From CAYWCV01 sp964629885 (lineage in GTDB: Bacteria > Bacteroidota > Rhodothermia > Balneolales > CAYWCV01), in the NCBI GenBank assembly GCA_964629885.1, contig CAZVRJ010000007.1, positions 17,501-81,500 on the forward strand: a stretch of 64,000 bases of DNA. The letters are read 5' to 3'. The notes under the pieces were generated by a model. That model saw only the letters and a program-made list of their open reading frames with translations. It did not search any database and was not told the origin of the DNA. Shown piece after piece: positions 51,567-62,063 of the stretch. A program made the translations under genes and the position numbers. Positions within the stretch are counted from its first letter, which is position 1; each line of letters begins with the position of its first letter.

Positions 51567-53229
51567 CTCACTCCCTATATCATTTAGGCATGCCAGGTCG
51601 CTCGCCCGCTCACTTGCGGCTCTGGGTCTAAAGTATGTTGTAATTTCGCCGGGATCGAGAAGCACACCCATTGTATTGGCCTTCCACGAAATTGAATCTG
51701 TCAAGAAACTCGTAGTTCTCGACGAGCGTGTAGCCGCATTTACAGCGCTTGGAATATCGAGGGCGACAGGACTGCCTGCCGCGCTGATTTGCACTAGTGG
51801 TACTGCAGCCGCAAACTACTACCCAGCTGTAATTGAGGCGCGCCAGTCGAGCATCCCATTGTTGGTACTCACTGCAGACCGTTCCAACCTAGACCGGAGG
51901 AACGGTGCTCCTCAAAGCATGATTCAACCAGGCATGTACGGCCCCTACCCTGTTTTTGAGTACGATGTCGTCCTTCCAGATACCAATGAAAGTATCGACC
52001 GCCTCGAATACTTGGCTTGGCAGGCGATGGATACCGCCATCCATATCGGTGGACCCGTCCACCTGAATTTGCCCTACGACAAACCTTTGGAACCATCGAA
52101 GGATGATTTCATAACAACGGCATCGACGCCTAAGGTGAAACGGTGGATTGCCAAAGCAAAACCTGTCGTCATTGAGCCATCCGACTTACCTGATGAAGTT
52201 ATTTTAGCAAAGCGTCCACTCATCATCGCTGGTCCAGCAATTGGAGTTGGAAGCGATATTGGTATGTGGACAGACCATCTAGCCGGAACCTCCATACCTC
52301 TGATTGCGAGTCATACATCAGGACTCACCGTTTCCAAGCTATCGAGCGAGAGGGTATCCGACTACCACAGACTGCTGCGCGATCCCGCCGCACGAAAATC
52401 CCACAAACCAGATCTCATTATTCGCATCGGTCACTTCCCCGTCTCCAAATCGCTGGAAATGTTTTTGGAAGAGCATTCCGATGTAGCTGAATGGTCCGTT
52501 TTGCCAGCAGGAGTGTCGGGTTCGCCACACAACCCTTCCGGTTTGAGAATGAATGGGATTCCATCGCCCTCTTTGCTGAAGCAATTATCCGACAATATGG
52601 ATCCACTATGGAAATCGGCTTGGCGGTCGTATGCACCGAAGCAAGCGACATTCAGCGATGACGTGCTCACTGACGGCAGTGTGCATCGGGTCATTTTGGG
52701 AAATTTACCGTCTGGCGATGTACTTTTTGTTTCGAACAGTCTTCCAGTTCGTGATTTGGATGCGTTTGGCACCATGTGGGACTCTGATGGTCACCTCGTC
52801 ATGTCGGCGCGTGGTGTAAGCGGCATCGATGGTATTACCAGTCAAGCTGTGGGTGCGGCAATTGGTTCGGGCACGAACACCGTTCTGATTACCGGAGACT
52901 TGGCTTTTCTGCACGACAGCAATGCCTTGATGCTCAATAGCGAGATGGTCGACCGTCGCCTAATTGTCGTCGTAGTGAATAACAACGGTGGAAAGATTTT
53001 CAAATCGCTACCGATTGCTTCGTACAACGACATCTACGACCGCTACTTTGGCACACCTCAGTCGATCGACATTAGCTTGCTTTGCAAGGCACACGGCATT
53101 TTGTATCGCAGAGCAACTTCGTTAGACGAGGTTCGCAATGGATTCATCGAGCTGGCCAATACTCGTGGATTATCGGTGCTAGAATGTGTAACCGATCCTG
53201 AAGCTTCCCAGACAGAGCGACTACTGTGA
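51559..53229 (+). CDS. menD: SEPHCHC synthase
   Basis: MenD joins isochorismate and 2-oxoglutarate with ThDP to form SEPHCHC. N-terminal motif YVVISPGSRSTPIVLAF, with the conserved Ser-Arg pair, and the C-terminal ThDP motif GDLAFLHDSNALM...NNGGKIF are clear. At 556 residues it is normal. It overlaps menF by eight bases and menH by four, so coupling is likely. Confidence 0.95.
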   Translation: MPDSLPISFRHARSLARSLAALGLKYVVISPGSRSTPIVLAFHEIESVKKLVVLDERVAAFTALGISRATGLPAALICTSGTAAANYYPAVIEARQSSIPLLVLTADRSNLDRRNGAPQSMIQPGMYGPYPVFEYDVVLPDTNESIDRLEYLAWQAMDTAIHIGGPVHLNLPYDKPLEPSKDDFITTASTPKVKRWIAKAKPVVIEPSDLPDEVILAKRPLIIAGPAIGVGSDIGMWTDHLAGTSIPLIASHTSGLTVSKLSSERVSDYHRLLRDPAARKSHKPDLIIRIGHFPVSKSLEMFLEEHSDVAEWSVLPAGVSGSPHNPSGLRMNGIPSPSLLKQLSDNMDPLWKSAWRSYAPKQATFSDDVLTDGSVHRVILGNLPSGDVLFVSNSLPVRDLDAFGTMWDSDGHLVMSARGVSGIDGITSQAVGAAIGSGTNTVLITGDLAFLHDSNALMLNSEMVDRRLIVVVVNNNGGKIFKSLPIASYNDIYDRYFGTPQSIDISLLCKAHGILYRRATSLDEVRNGFIELANTRGLSVLECVTDPEASQTERLL

Positions 53230-54068
53230 CCGATTTGAATCTTCAAAGGCATGAAATCCGGGTTAAAGACTCGGTTTGGTCGGTTCAATTGGATCCGAAT
53301 AGGGCCATATTATATCCTACCGTTGTATTTCTGCACGGTTTCCTAGGCAGTGGCGATGTATTCATGCCATTGCTGAAGCACATGGATCTGGAAATAAATC
53401 CCATACTCGTCGACCTTCCAGGCCACGGATCCACGAAATACCCCAACGACCCAAAGCGATATCAACTGCCACATCAGCTCCACGATTTGCATTCTGTGAT
53501 CACTAAAGCCACCGAAGGATCGTTCTTCCTGTATGGTTATAGCATGGGGGGACGCCTTGCTCTCAGATATGCACTCTACCACCAGGATAAATTAAAAGGG
53601 CTCATCCTCGAAAGCACCAGCCACGGTATTCAAGGATTGGGTGTGGCACGAGAGCGATTGACACAAGACGCCCAGCGTTCGACCGAAATTCTCGCTGATT
53701 ACCCGTCATTCCTGTCGCAATGGAACACACTTCCCATGTTTGTGGGCGGACAACCGGATCCTGAAGACGTTGAAGCGTACCATGCAATCCAGTCGCATCA
53801 GGAACCAGAAGGCGTTGCCAACAGTTTGCTCGGTTTTAGCGCCGGCCTGATGCCTGATGTTCGATCACGGCTAAAGCATCTCGACATCCCTGTGCTGCTG
53901 ATCGCGGGCGGTTACGATCCTGTTTATGTGAGATCGGCCGCAATGATGGAATCGTTGATTCCGGTTAGCGAAAAGGTTGTAATTTCCACAGCAGCGCACC
54001 GGGTGCATTTGGATGCTCCGAGTAGAGTAGCCAGCCATTTAATATCCTTTATACAAAACCAGCTCTGA
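53226..54068 (+). CDS. menH: SHCHC synthase, alpha/beta hydrolase
   Basis: MenH removes pyruvate from SEPHCHC. The hydrolase nucleophile Ser106 is in GYSMGGR, with His near 260 in the segment AAHRVHLDAPSRV. The start is GTG, overlapping the menD stop by four bases. The 280-residue length is slightly above E. coli MenH. Position between menD and menB supports the MenH role over generic hydrolases, which are hard to tell apart by sequence. Confidence 0.87.
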   Translation: MTDLNLQRHEIRVKDSVWSVQLDPNRAILYPTVVFLHGFLGSGDVFMPLLKHMDLEINPILVDLPGHGSTKYPNDPKRYQLPHQLHDLHSVITKATEGSFFLYGYSMGGRLALRYALYHQDKLKGLILESTSHGIQGLGVARERLTQDAQRSTEILADYPSFLSQWNTLPMFVGGQPDPEDVEAYHAIQSHQEPEGVANSLLGFSAGLMPDVRSRLKHLDIPVLLIAGGYDPVYVRSAAMMESLIPVSEKVVISTAAHRVHLDAPSRVASHLISFIQNQL

Positions 54069-54072
54069 TATC

Positions 54073-54900
54073 ATGAATTGGATTACTGCCAAAGACTACA
54101 CCGACATCACCTACAAGAAAGCGGATGGCATTGCACGCATCGCATTTAACCGCCCAGACGTGCGAAATGCGTTTCGCCCGGGAACCATCGACGAAATGAT
54201 CGATGCATTCCGGGATGTGTGGAACGACACGAGCATCGGTGTGGTGCTGCTCACGGGAGAGGGTCCTGCAGCCGACGGCAAGTACGCATTTTGCTCCGGT
54301 GGTGACCAAAAAGTACGGGGACACGCCGGATATGTGGGCGACAGCGGTGTGCCGCGTCTCAACGTGCTTGAGCTGCAGCGCATCATCCGCAGCATGCCTA
54401 AGCCCGTAATTGCACTTGTGGCTGGATATGCCATCGGTGGCGGACACGTACTCCACGTGATCTGCGACTTGAGCATCGCCGCCGATAATGCCATCTTCGG
54501 GCAAACTGGACCAAAAGTGGGTAGTTTTGACGGTGGATTCGGTTCATCCTATTTAGCACGCATCGTTGGACAGAAGAAAGCGCGCGAAATATGGTACCTA
54601 TGCCGTCAGTACAATGCACAGGAGGCCCTCGACATGGGCTTGGTGAATACCGTAGTGCCAGTCGACCAGCTTGAAGCTGAGGGCGTCAAGTGGGCCAACG
54701 AAATCCTCGACAAGAGCCCGATCAGTATCCGTTGCTTAAAATCTGCTTTCAACGCCGATGTCGACGGTCAAGCTGGCCTACAAGAGCTCGCCGGCAACGC
54801 CACACTCCTCTACTATATGAGCGAAGAAGGCAAAGAAGGCAAAGAGGCGTACGTAGAGAAGCGCAAGCCGGACTTCCGCAAATACCCCTGGCTGCCTTGA
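54073..54900 (+). CDS. menB: 1,4-dihydroxy-2-naphthoyl-CoA synthase
   Basis: MenB ring-closes o-succinylbenzoyl-CoA. The crotonase fold has FCSGGDQK (oxyanion hole), the MenB-specific GQTGPKVGSFDGGFGSSY with Asp153, and RQYNAQEALDMGLVN. The Gln-Thr-Gly segment fits the bicarbonate-dependent type I MenB. It is 275 residues and lies five bases after menH, last gene of the first men group. The downstream gene glnN converges, with a hairpin between (54948-54996). Confidence 0.95.
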   Translation: MNWITAKDYTDITYKKADGIARIAFNRPDVRNAFRPGTIDEMIDAFRDVWNDTSIGVVLLTGEGPAADGKYAFCSGGDQKVRGHAGYVGDSGVPRLNVLELQRIIRSMPKPVIALVAGYAIGGGHVLHVICDLSIAADNAIFGQTGPKVGSFDGGFGSSYLARIVGQKKAREIWYLCRQYNAQEALDMGLVNTVVPVDQLEAEGVKWANEILDKSPISIRCLKSAFNADVDGQAGLQELAGNATLLYYMSEEGKEGKEAYVEKRKPDFRKYPWLP

Positions 54901-54947
54901 ACAAAGGGATCCCGGGGATCGAGGGCATCACGGGCATCAGAAAAAAA

Positions 54948-54996
54948 GGCGATCCCCGCACTGTTACACCTGGATGGGTAATAGGCAAGGATCGCC
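54948..54996. terminator. Candidate bidirectional terminator between menB and glnN
   Basis: GGCGATCC (54948-54955) pairs with GGATCGCC (54989-54996), preceded by seven A and followed by TTT, so either transcript ends with a T-rich run. The loop is 33 bases, long for an intrinsic terminator, but the flanking A and T tracts on each side support the reading. Confidence 0.5.
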
Positions 54997-55022
54997 CTTT
55001 GCATTATTTGAGCAGGCAGATA

Positions 55023-57212
<2,190 letters not shown>

Positions 57213-57426
57213 GAGATATGTTAGTTTCCTGGATGGTAAAAGGTTGCCCAAAAATAAGGAGTAAAAAACAATATGCAATGAACTTTTTTAATATTTTTGA
57301 ATATGGAGACTTAATTTTATAAGCCTAGTATCATTATCGCATCCCTTTGTGAAGACAAATTGCCTTTTTGACCTTGGAAGCGCTTTCCCAATTAACTAGC
57401 TATATCGATGTCGTATATTTGCATTT
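57213..57426. promoter_or_regulatory. Divergent region between glnN and menA
   Basis: On the plus strand, TATATT (57414-57419, part of TATATTTG) ends only seven bases before the menA ATG, so menA mRNA would be leaderless or nearly so; no good -35 box is seen. An imperfect palindrome around AAGCGCTT (57375-57392) could bind a regulator. For glnN no clear box is found, but the minus-strand leader is A/T-rich. Confidence 0.35.
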
Positions 57427-58335
57427 ATGGAATCAACGACACCCCCACCATCAACAGCCTCCCTCTGGCTTGAGGCCGCCCGTTTACGCACCCTGCCCGC
57501 AGCGGTCATACCTGTTGCAACAGGACTCACACTTGCAGCGATCGACGGCTTCACGAACGTATTTATAGCAGCAGTCACCCTTGTGACTGCCATGCTCATC
57601 CAAATCGGAACTAACTTCGCCAACGAGTATTACGACTATCTCAAAGGTGCCGATTCCGAAGATCGTATTGGCTTCCTAAGGGCCACATCTGCCGGACTCA
57701 TTGCTCCCAAGACCATGAAACGCGCCACCATCGGCACAATGGCCCTGGCATTCCTGATCGGGCTCATCCTTGTCTGGCACGGCGGATGGATCATCCTGAC
57801 AATAGGAATCCTTTCCCTCCTATTTGGGTACGCCTACACCGGCGGACCCTACCCCTTGGCCTACAATGGCCTCGGCGACCTTTTCGTGATGATCTTTTTT
57901 GGCATAGTGGCCGTAAATGGAACGTATTTTCTGCTGACTACAGCCATATCGTACCCAGTTTTTATTGCATCGTTGTCATGCGGGGCACTCGCCACGAACA
58001 TCTTGGTGGTGAACAACCTGCGCGATACCGACACCGACCGCAAAGTGGGTAAGCGCACTTTGGGCGTCCTATTCGGCGACAATTTCCTCCGGCTTGAGTA
58101 CACGATCCTGCTGATGGTGGCATGCGCCATTCCGCCACACTTCTATGTGCAGGAGGGTTTTAACGTCGCCGTGTTCATCCCCTATCTGTCACTCCCCCTC
58201 GGACTTGTGGCACTTCGCTCCGTTTGGTTCGACTACGATAAACGCATGTTAAATGGCACGCTGATCAGGACGGCTGCGTTTATGACGGTTTATGGATTTC
58301 TCCTTTGCATCGGACTTTGGTTCGGCCAGCCATGA
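57427..58335 (+). CDS. menA: 1,4-dihydroxy-2-naphthoate polyprenyltransferase
   Basis: MenA attaches the polyprenyl tail to DHNA in the inner membrane. It has about eight hydrophobic helices and the two prenyl-diphosphate Asp motifs of UbiA enzymes: NFANEYYDYLKGAD (near 65) and NNLRDTDTDRKVGKRT (near 195). The 302-residue length is usual. It starts the second men group, after glnN. Its stop overlaps the menC start (ATGA). A close TATATT box suggests a leaderless transcript. Confidence 0.93.
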   Translation: MESTTPPPSTASLWLEAARLRTLPAAVIPVATGLTLAAIDGFTNVFIAAVTLVTAMLIQIGTNFANEYYDYLKGADSEDRIGFLRATSAGLIAPKTMKRATIGTMALAFLIGLILVWHGGWIILTIGILSLLFGYAYTGGPYPLAYNGLGDLFVMIFFGIVAVNGTYFLLTTAISYPVFIASLSCGALATNILVVNNLRDTDTDRKVGKRTLGVLFGDNFLRLEYTILLMVACAIPPHFYVQEGFNVAVFIPYLSLPLGLVALRSVWFDYDKRMLNGTLIRTAAFMTVYGFLLCIGLWFGQP

Positions 58336-59399
58336 TTTCGCTTTACAGGTACCGGATTCCGTTCAGGCATCCCTTCGAGCTCGCCGGGATGAAATTTATG
58401 GAGCGCGATGGCCTCATCGTGCAATACCGTCATGAATCGATTGATGAGTACTCGGAAATTGCACCACTTCCGGGTTTCAGCACCGAGACGACCGATCAAG
58501 CCGCCACCTCAGTATTAGAACAGATGGACACTATCAGCCGCCATGCTTCGTCACTGGATTTCGGCGCATGGAACGAGTGGCTTCACTCGAGCAGTCTACC
58601 ACCGTCCGTTCGTTTCGGCCTCGACATCTTGATAAACCGCATTGCGGCCTCCAAGCAAGGCATAGGGCTACACCGACTGCTGAACCCGCAGGCACCCGAT
58701 AAGGTTGGCACAAATGCCGTGATCGGCATTATCCCTGCTTCGGAGATTGAGGAAAGGACGTCAGAACTGGTGGATGGCGGGTACCGAACGATCAAGTACA
58801 AAGTCGCAGATCCTGAGCCTTATATGGATGCCTGGATGCGGGTCAGATCCAACCACCCCAAACTCGCAATGAGGTTCGACGCCAACGGGAGTTGGGCGTC
58901 CGACAAGGCCGAGCACTGGACCAAAATGCTGGAACCCATCCAACCCGAGTATCTGGAACAGCCTATGGCTGCCGGATGCGAGTCAACTATGAACGATCTG
59001 CGGCGTCATATAGGCTATCCGATCGCCTTCGACGAATCGGCACGCGATCTGGGCAGCATCCAGTCGATACTTGGGCTGAGTGCTAGTTCGGTGCTGATAC
59101 TAAAACCCTCGCTATTAGGCTCTGTGAAGGAGTTCTCAGGCATGGTCGACGCCATCAGGTCAAACGGGGCGAAATTCACGGTCACCACCCTGATGGAGGG
59201 TGGGATCGGTCGCAACAGCGTCGCATCGGTTGCAGCGGCCTATTCGGACGAGGGCTGCGATCACGGACTCGGAACCGGCAGCCTCTTTGCAGACGACGTG
59301 TTGACCGACCTTGGAATTGAGGATGGCAATTATCTTATTGATGCCGTCCCAAGCCGCCGAATCAACCGTAAACTGCTCGAAACGCACAGGATAAATTGA
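58332..59399 (+). CDS. menC: o-Succinylbenzoate synthase
   Basis: MenC dehydrates SHCHC to o-succinylbenzoate; it belongs to the enolase superfamily. Visible active-site residues: Lys in TIKYKVADPE, Asp in RFDANGSW, Glu in LEQPMA, Asp in AFDESARD, and Lys in LILKPSLLG. I use the ATG at 58332, which overlaps the menA stop by four bases, giving 355 residues; the frame remains open nine codons further upstream into menA. Order menA-menC-menE is tight. Confidence 0.93.
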   Translation: MISLYRYRIPFRHPFELAGMKFMERDGLIVQYRHESIDEYSEIAPLPGFSTETTDQAATSVLEQMDTISRHASSLDFGAWNEWLHSSSLPPSVRFGLDILINRIAASKQGIGLHRLLNPQAPDKVGTNAVIGIIPASEIEERTSELVDGGYRTIKYKVADPEPYMDAWMRVRSNHPKLAMRFDANGSWASDKAEHWTKMLEPIQPEYLEQPMAAGCESTMNDLRRHIGYPIAFDESARDLGSIQSILGLSASSVLILKPSLLGSVKEFSGMVDAIRSNGAKFTVTTLMEGGIGRNSVASVAAAYSDEGCDHGLGTGSLFADDVLTDLGIEDGNYLIDAVPSRRINRKLLETHRIN

Positions 59400-59401
59400 G
59401 C

Positions 59402-60673
59402 ATGTTTCTGCGCGACGCACACAGCACCATCACCTTCGACGAGCTCCGACAACGGGCGAAGGCTTTACGAAGCGAGAGCTCTATCCACACCTCAACTATC
59501 CACGCCTCGGTCGACCTTGCCAACGCTGCTACCATCGCAACGCGGTGGCTCGCAAACGCTCCCTCTGTCCTGATCCCTGCCCCTCCCTCCTCTCCTCATC
59601 CTCCCTCCTCTGCCTCAATCCTCACTTCAATCCTCAATCCCCAATCCTCAATCCTCGTGCAGACGTCCGGCTCCACCGGCAAGCCCAAGTGGGTCGCTTA
59701 CACGCATGAGCAGGTCCTAGCGGCCGCAGCAGCCTCGGAGGTCAATATGCGCCCATCCGTTGGAGCCTCATGGCTGCTAAACCTGCCCATCCACCATGCA
59801 GGAGGCCTTGGGATCCTTCTCCGTAGCCTAGTCTGGGGCACAGGCGTGCACATTTCGGATTGCAAAGGCGCCGAGGGAATCCTACAAACTATCACCGATT
59901 TCCCCGATATCGACACCCTCTCGATGGTGCCCACTCAGCTTCACGACATCCTCTTGGCCGGTGGAGCCGATCGTCTGCGTCGCCTTCACAACATCCTCAT
60001 CGGAGCTGGCTCACTCTCCGAACACGACCTCGAACTGGTGAACCGCCACAAACTCCCGGTGCGTCAGAGCTACGGCATGACCGAAACCATCGGGCACTTC
60101 TGCATCACCAAAAGAGCCTCCATCGCTCCCATCGGCTTCCGCGCCTGTGGGAGCCCACTACCCGGAAACGAACTCAAGGTGGTAGGCGACGACGGACAAC
60201 CCATGCCCGAGGGGCACATAGGCCACATCTGGATCCGTGGTCCACAGGTCATCAACAACTACGCCGAACCCGATCCGTCCAAGTTCCTCGATGGTTGGTT
60301 TCGGACGGGAGACTACGGATACCTGGAGGGCGACGAGCTCATCTTCGTGGCGCGCCGTACCGACATGGTCAAATCGGGCGGCGAGAACGTGATCGCTGTT
60401 CGAGTGGAATCCGCGCTGAAGGAACTTCCATACATCGAAGACTGCGCCGTTATCGGAATCGACGATCAGCGATGGGGGCAGAGGGTGCACGCGTGCATAT
60501 CGGTCCAAGCAGACGCTGAGATTAGCATAGAATCTTTACGAAACGATCTTCGTAATACACTGCTGCCCTTTGAATTACCTCGTAGTTTAAGCATTCACGA
60601 ATCCATCCCGCGAAATAGCATGGGCAAGCTCCAGCGCGAGCTTCTCGTCGTCGAAAATCCTGATATTCTCTAG
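59402..60673 (+). CDS. menE: o-Succinylbenzoate-CoA ligase
   Basis: MenE adenylates o-succinylbenzoate and loads it on CoA. Visible are the P-loop TSGSTGKPKWV (near 86-96), YGMTETIGHF, FRTGDYGYLEGDEL, KSGGENV and the C-terminal MGKLQREL with the catalytic Lys. I choose the ATG at 59402, two codons after a TTG that overlaps the menC stop. Residues about 61-85 are a Pro/Ser/Ile-rich stretch encoded by a C-rich repeat, just before the P-loop, absent from typical MenE (from memory). The overlap with purB is four bases, convergent. Confidence 0.9.
   Translation: MFLRDAHSTITFDELRQRAKALRSESSIHTSTIHASVDLANAATIATRWLANAPSVLIPAPPSSPHPPSSASILTSILNPQSSILVQTSGSTGKPKWVAYTHEQVLAAAAASEVNMRPSVGASWLLNLPIHHAGGLGILLRSLVWGTGVHISDCKGAEGILQTITDFPDIDTLSMVPTQLHDILLAGGADRLRRLHNILIGAGSLSEHDLELVNRHKLPVRQSYGMTETIGHFCITKRASIAPIGFRACGSPLPGNELKVVGDDGQPMPEGHIGHIWIRGPQVINNYAEPDPSKFLDGWFRTGDYGYLEGDELIFVARRTDMVKSGGENVIAVRVESALKELPYIEDCAVIGIDDQRWGQRVHACISVQADAEISIESLRNDLRNTLLPFELPRSLSIHESIPRNSMGKLQRELLVVENPDIL
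59582..59656. repeat. Repeat-rich insertion in menE, including heptamers
   Basis: CCTCCCTCCTCT is repeated at 59582 and 59600 (18 bases apart), and TCAATCC is found at 59615-59621 and in four tandem copies (one with CCAATCC) at 59627-59654. The region is in frame with menE and encodes the unusual Pro/Ser stretch before the P-loop. Confidence 0.85.
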
Positions 60674-61959
60674 AGTCCGACACGCTCGAAAATCCGGTCC
60701 ACCTGGCGGGTATGATACATCAGGTCGAAGGCGTCATCGATGTCTTCGACACCGAGCGCATCGGCAACTTCGCTGCCCACGACGAGTTCCCTGAACGACC
60801 GACGCTCCTTCCAGGCGCGCATGGCCAAAGGCTGCACCATGTCGTAAGCCTTCTCGCGCGACATCCCCTTTTCGATGAGCTTCAGCAGCAGACGCTGCGA
60901 GAACACGAGCCCGAACGTGCGGTCGATGTTTTCCTTCATGTGCTCAGGATAGACCACCAAATTGTCGACGATGCGTGCAAAGCGGTCAAGCATATAGTCG
61001 AGCAAGGTCGTGGCATCCGGCAAGATAATGCGCTCGGCTCCGGAATGCGATATGTCGCGCTCGTGCCATAGTGGGATATTCTCAAATGCGGTGACCATAT
61101 AGCCTCTGAGCACGCGGGCGCAACCGCTGATGTTTTCCGACCCCACCGGATTGCGCTTGTGCGGCATGGCCGACGAGCCCTTCTGCCCCTCGAAGAAACG
61201 CTCCTCCACCTCGCGGGTTTCGCTCTTCTGGAGATGGCGTATTTCGACGGCCATCTTCTCCAAGCTGGATCCGACCAAGGCTAAAACCGACATGTAAAAG
61301 GCGTGGCGGTCGCGTTGCAGGGTCTGAGTGGAGATCGGTGCAAAGCTCAGTCCAAGTTCCTCGCACACGTATTCTTCAACGGCTGGCGGGATATGGGCAA
61401 AAGTGCCGACTGCTCCCGAGACCTTGCCGAATTCGACGCCCTTGGCGGCATCCACGAAACGCTCGCGGTTACGCACCATCTCGGCGTACCAGAGGGCACA
61501 TTTGAGTCCAAATGTGGTCGGTTCAGCATGGACCCCGTGGGTACGACCCATCATCACCGTATACTTGTGTTCGCGGGCCTTCGCTCCCAAAACCTCGATC
61601 AATCGGTCAATTCCGTTTAAAAGAATACCATTCGCCTTCTTCAGGCGCACGCCCCAGGCTGTGTCTACCACATCGGTGGATGTCAGACCGTAATGGATCC
61701 ACTTCTTTTCCGGACCCAAGCTTTCTGATACGGCACGTGTAAAGGCAACTACATCGTGTCGCGTCGATTCCTCGATCTCCTTGATGCGTTCGATATCGAA
61801 CGTGGCATCGCGGTATAGGATGTCGACATCCTCGGCCGGGATATCCCCCAAACGACTCCAAGCCCTGCACGCAGCCAATTCAACATCTAGCCACGCCTGA
61901 AACTGTGCCTGTTCGGTCCATATCGCCGCCATCTCTGCCCTCGAATACCGCTCAATCAT
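60670..61959 (-). CDS. purB: Adenylosuccinate lyase
   Basis: PurB catalyses two steps of purine synthesis (SAICAR cleavage and adenylosuccinate to AMP). It has the superfamily signature SSAMPHKRNPVGSENI (the flexible loop with the catalytic Ser), the MGRTHGVHAEPTTFG region with the His base, and the TSTDVVDTA region. The 429-residue length is normal. The gene converges on menE with a four-base overlap. A hairpin lies upstream towards the gldE-like gene (62021-62048). Confidence 0.94.
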   Translation of the reverse strand: MIERYSRAEMAAIWTEQAQFQAWLDVELAACRAWSRLGDIPAEDVDILYRDATFDIERIKEIEESTRHDVVAFTRAVSESLGPEKKWIHYGLTSTDVVDTAWGVRLKKANGILLNGIDRLIEVLGAKAREHKYTVMMGRTHGVHAEPTTFGLKCALWYAEMVRNRERFVDAAKGVEFGKVSGAVGTFAHIPPAVEEYVCEELGLSFAPISTQTLQRDRHAFYMSVLALVGSSLEKMAVEIRHLQKSETREVEERFFEGQKGSSAMPHKRNPVGSENISGCARVLRGYMVTAFENIPLWHERDISHSGAERIILPDATTLLDYMLDRFARIVDNLVVYPEHMKENIDRTFGLVFSQRLLLKLIEKGMSREKAYDMVQPLAMRAWKERRSFRELVVGSEVADALGVEDIDDAFDLMYHTRQVDRIFERVGL

Positions 61960-62020
61960 TTAGAATTCCCTTGTTCCTTAATATGTCTTCAATTTAGTTA
62001 CCAAGCCGATCAGCGAGTCA

Positions 62021-62048
62021 CCCCTCCACTGTGTCAACGGTGGAGGGG
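62021..62048. terminator. Strong 12-pair hairpin upstream of purB with G-rich flank
   Basis: CCCCTCCACTGT (62021-62032), tetraloop GTCA, and ACGGTGGAGGGG (62037-62048) pair over 12 positions with one T-G wobble. It is followed on the plus strand by ATGGGGGAGGTGG (62049-62061). There is no T tract on the minus-strand side, so termination of the gldE-like transcript is possible but not proven. The form resembles a dispersed palindromic intergenic element. Confidence 0.5.
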
Positions 62049-62063
62049 ATGGGGGAGGTGGCA

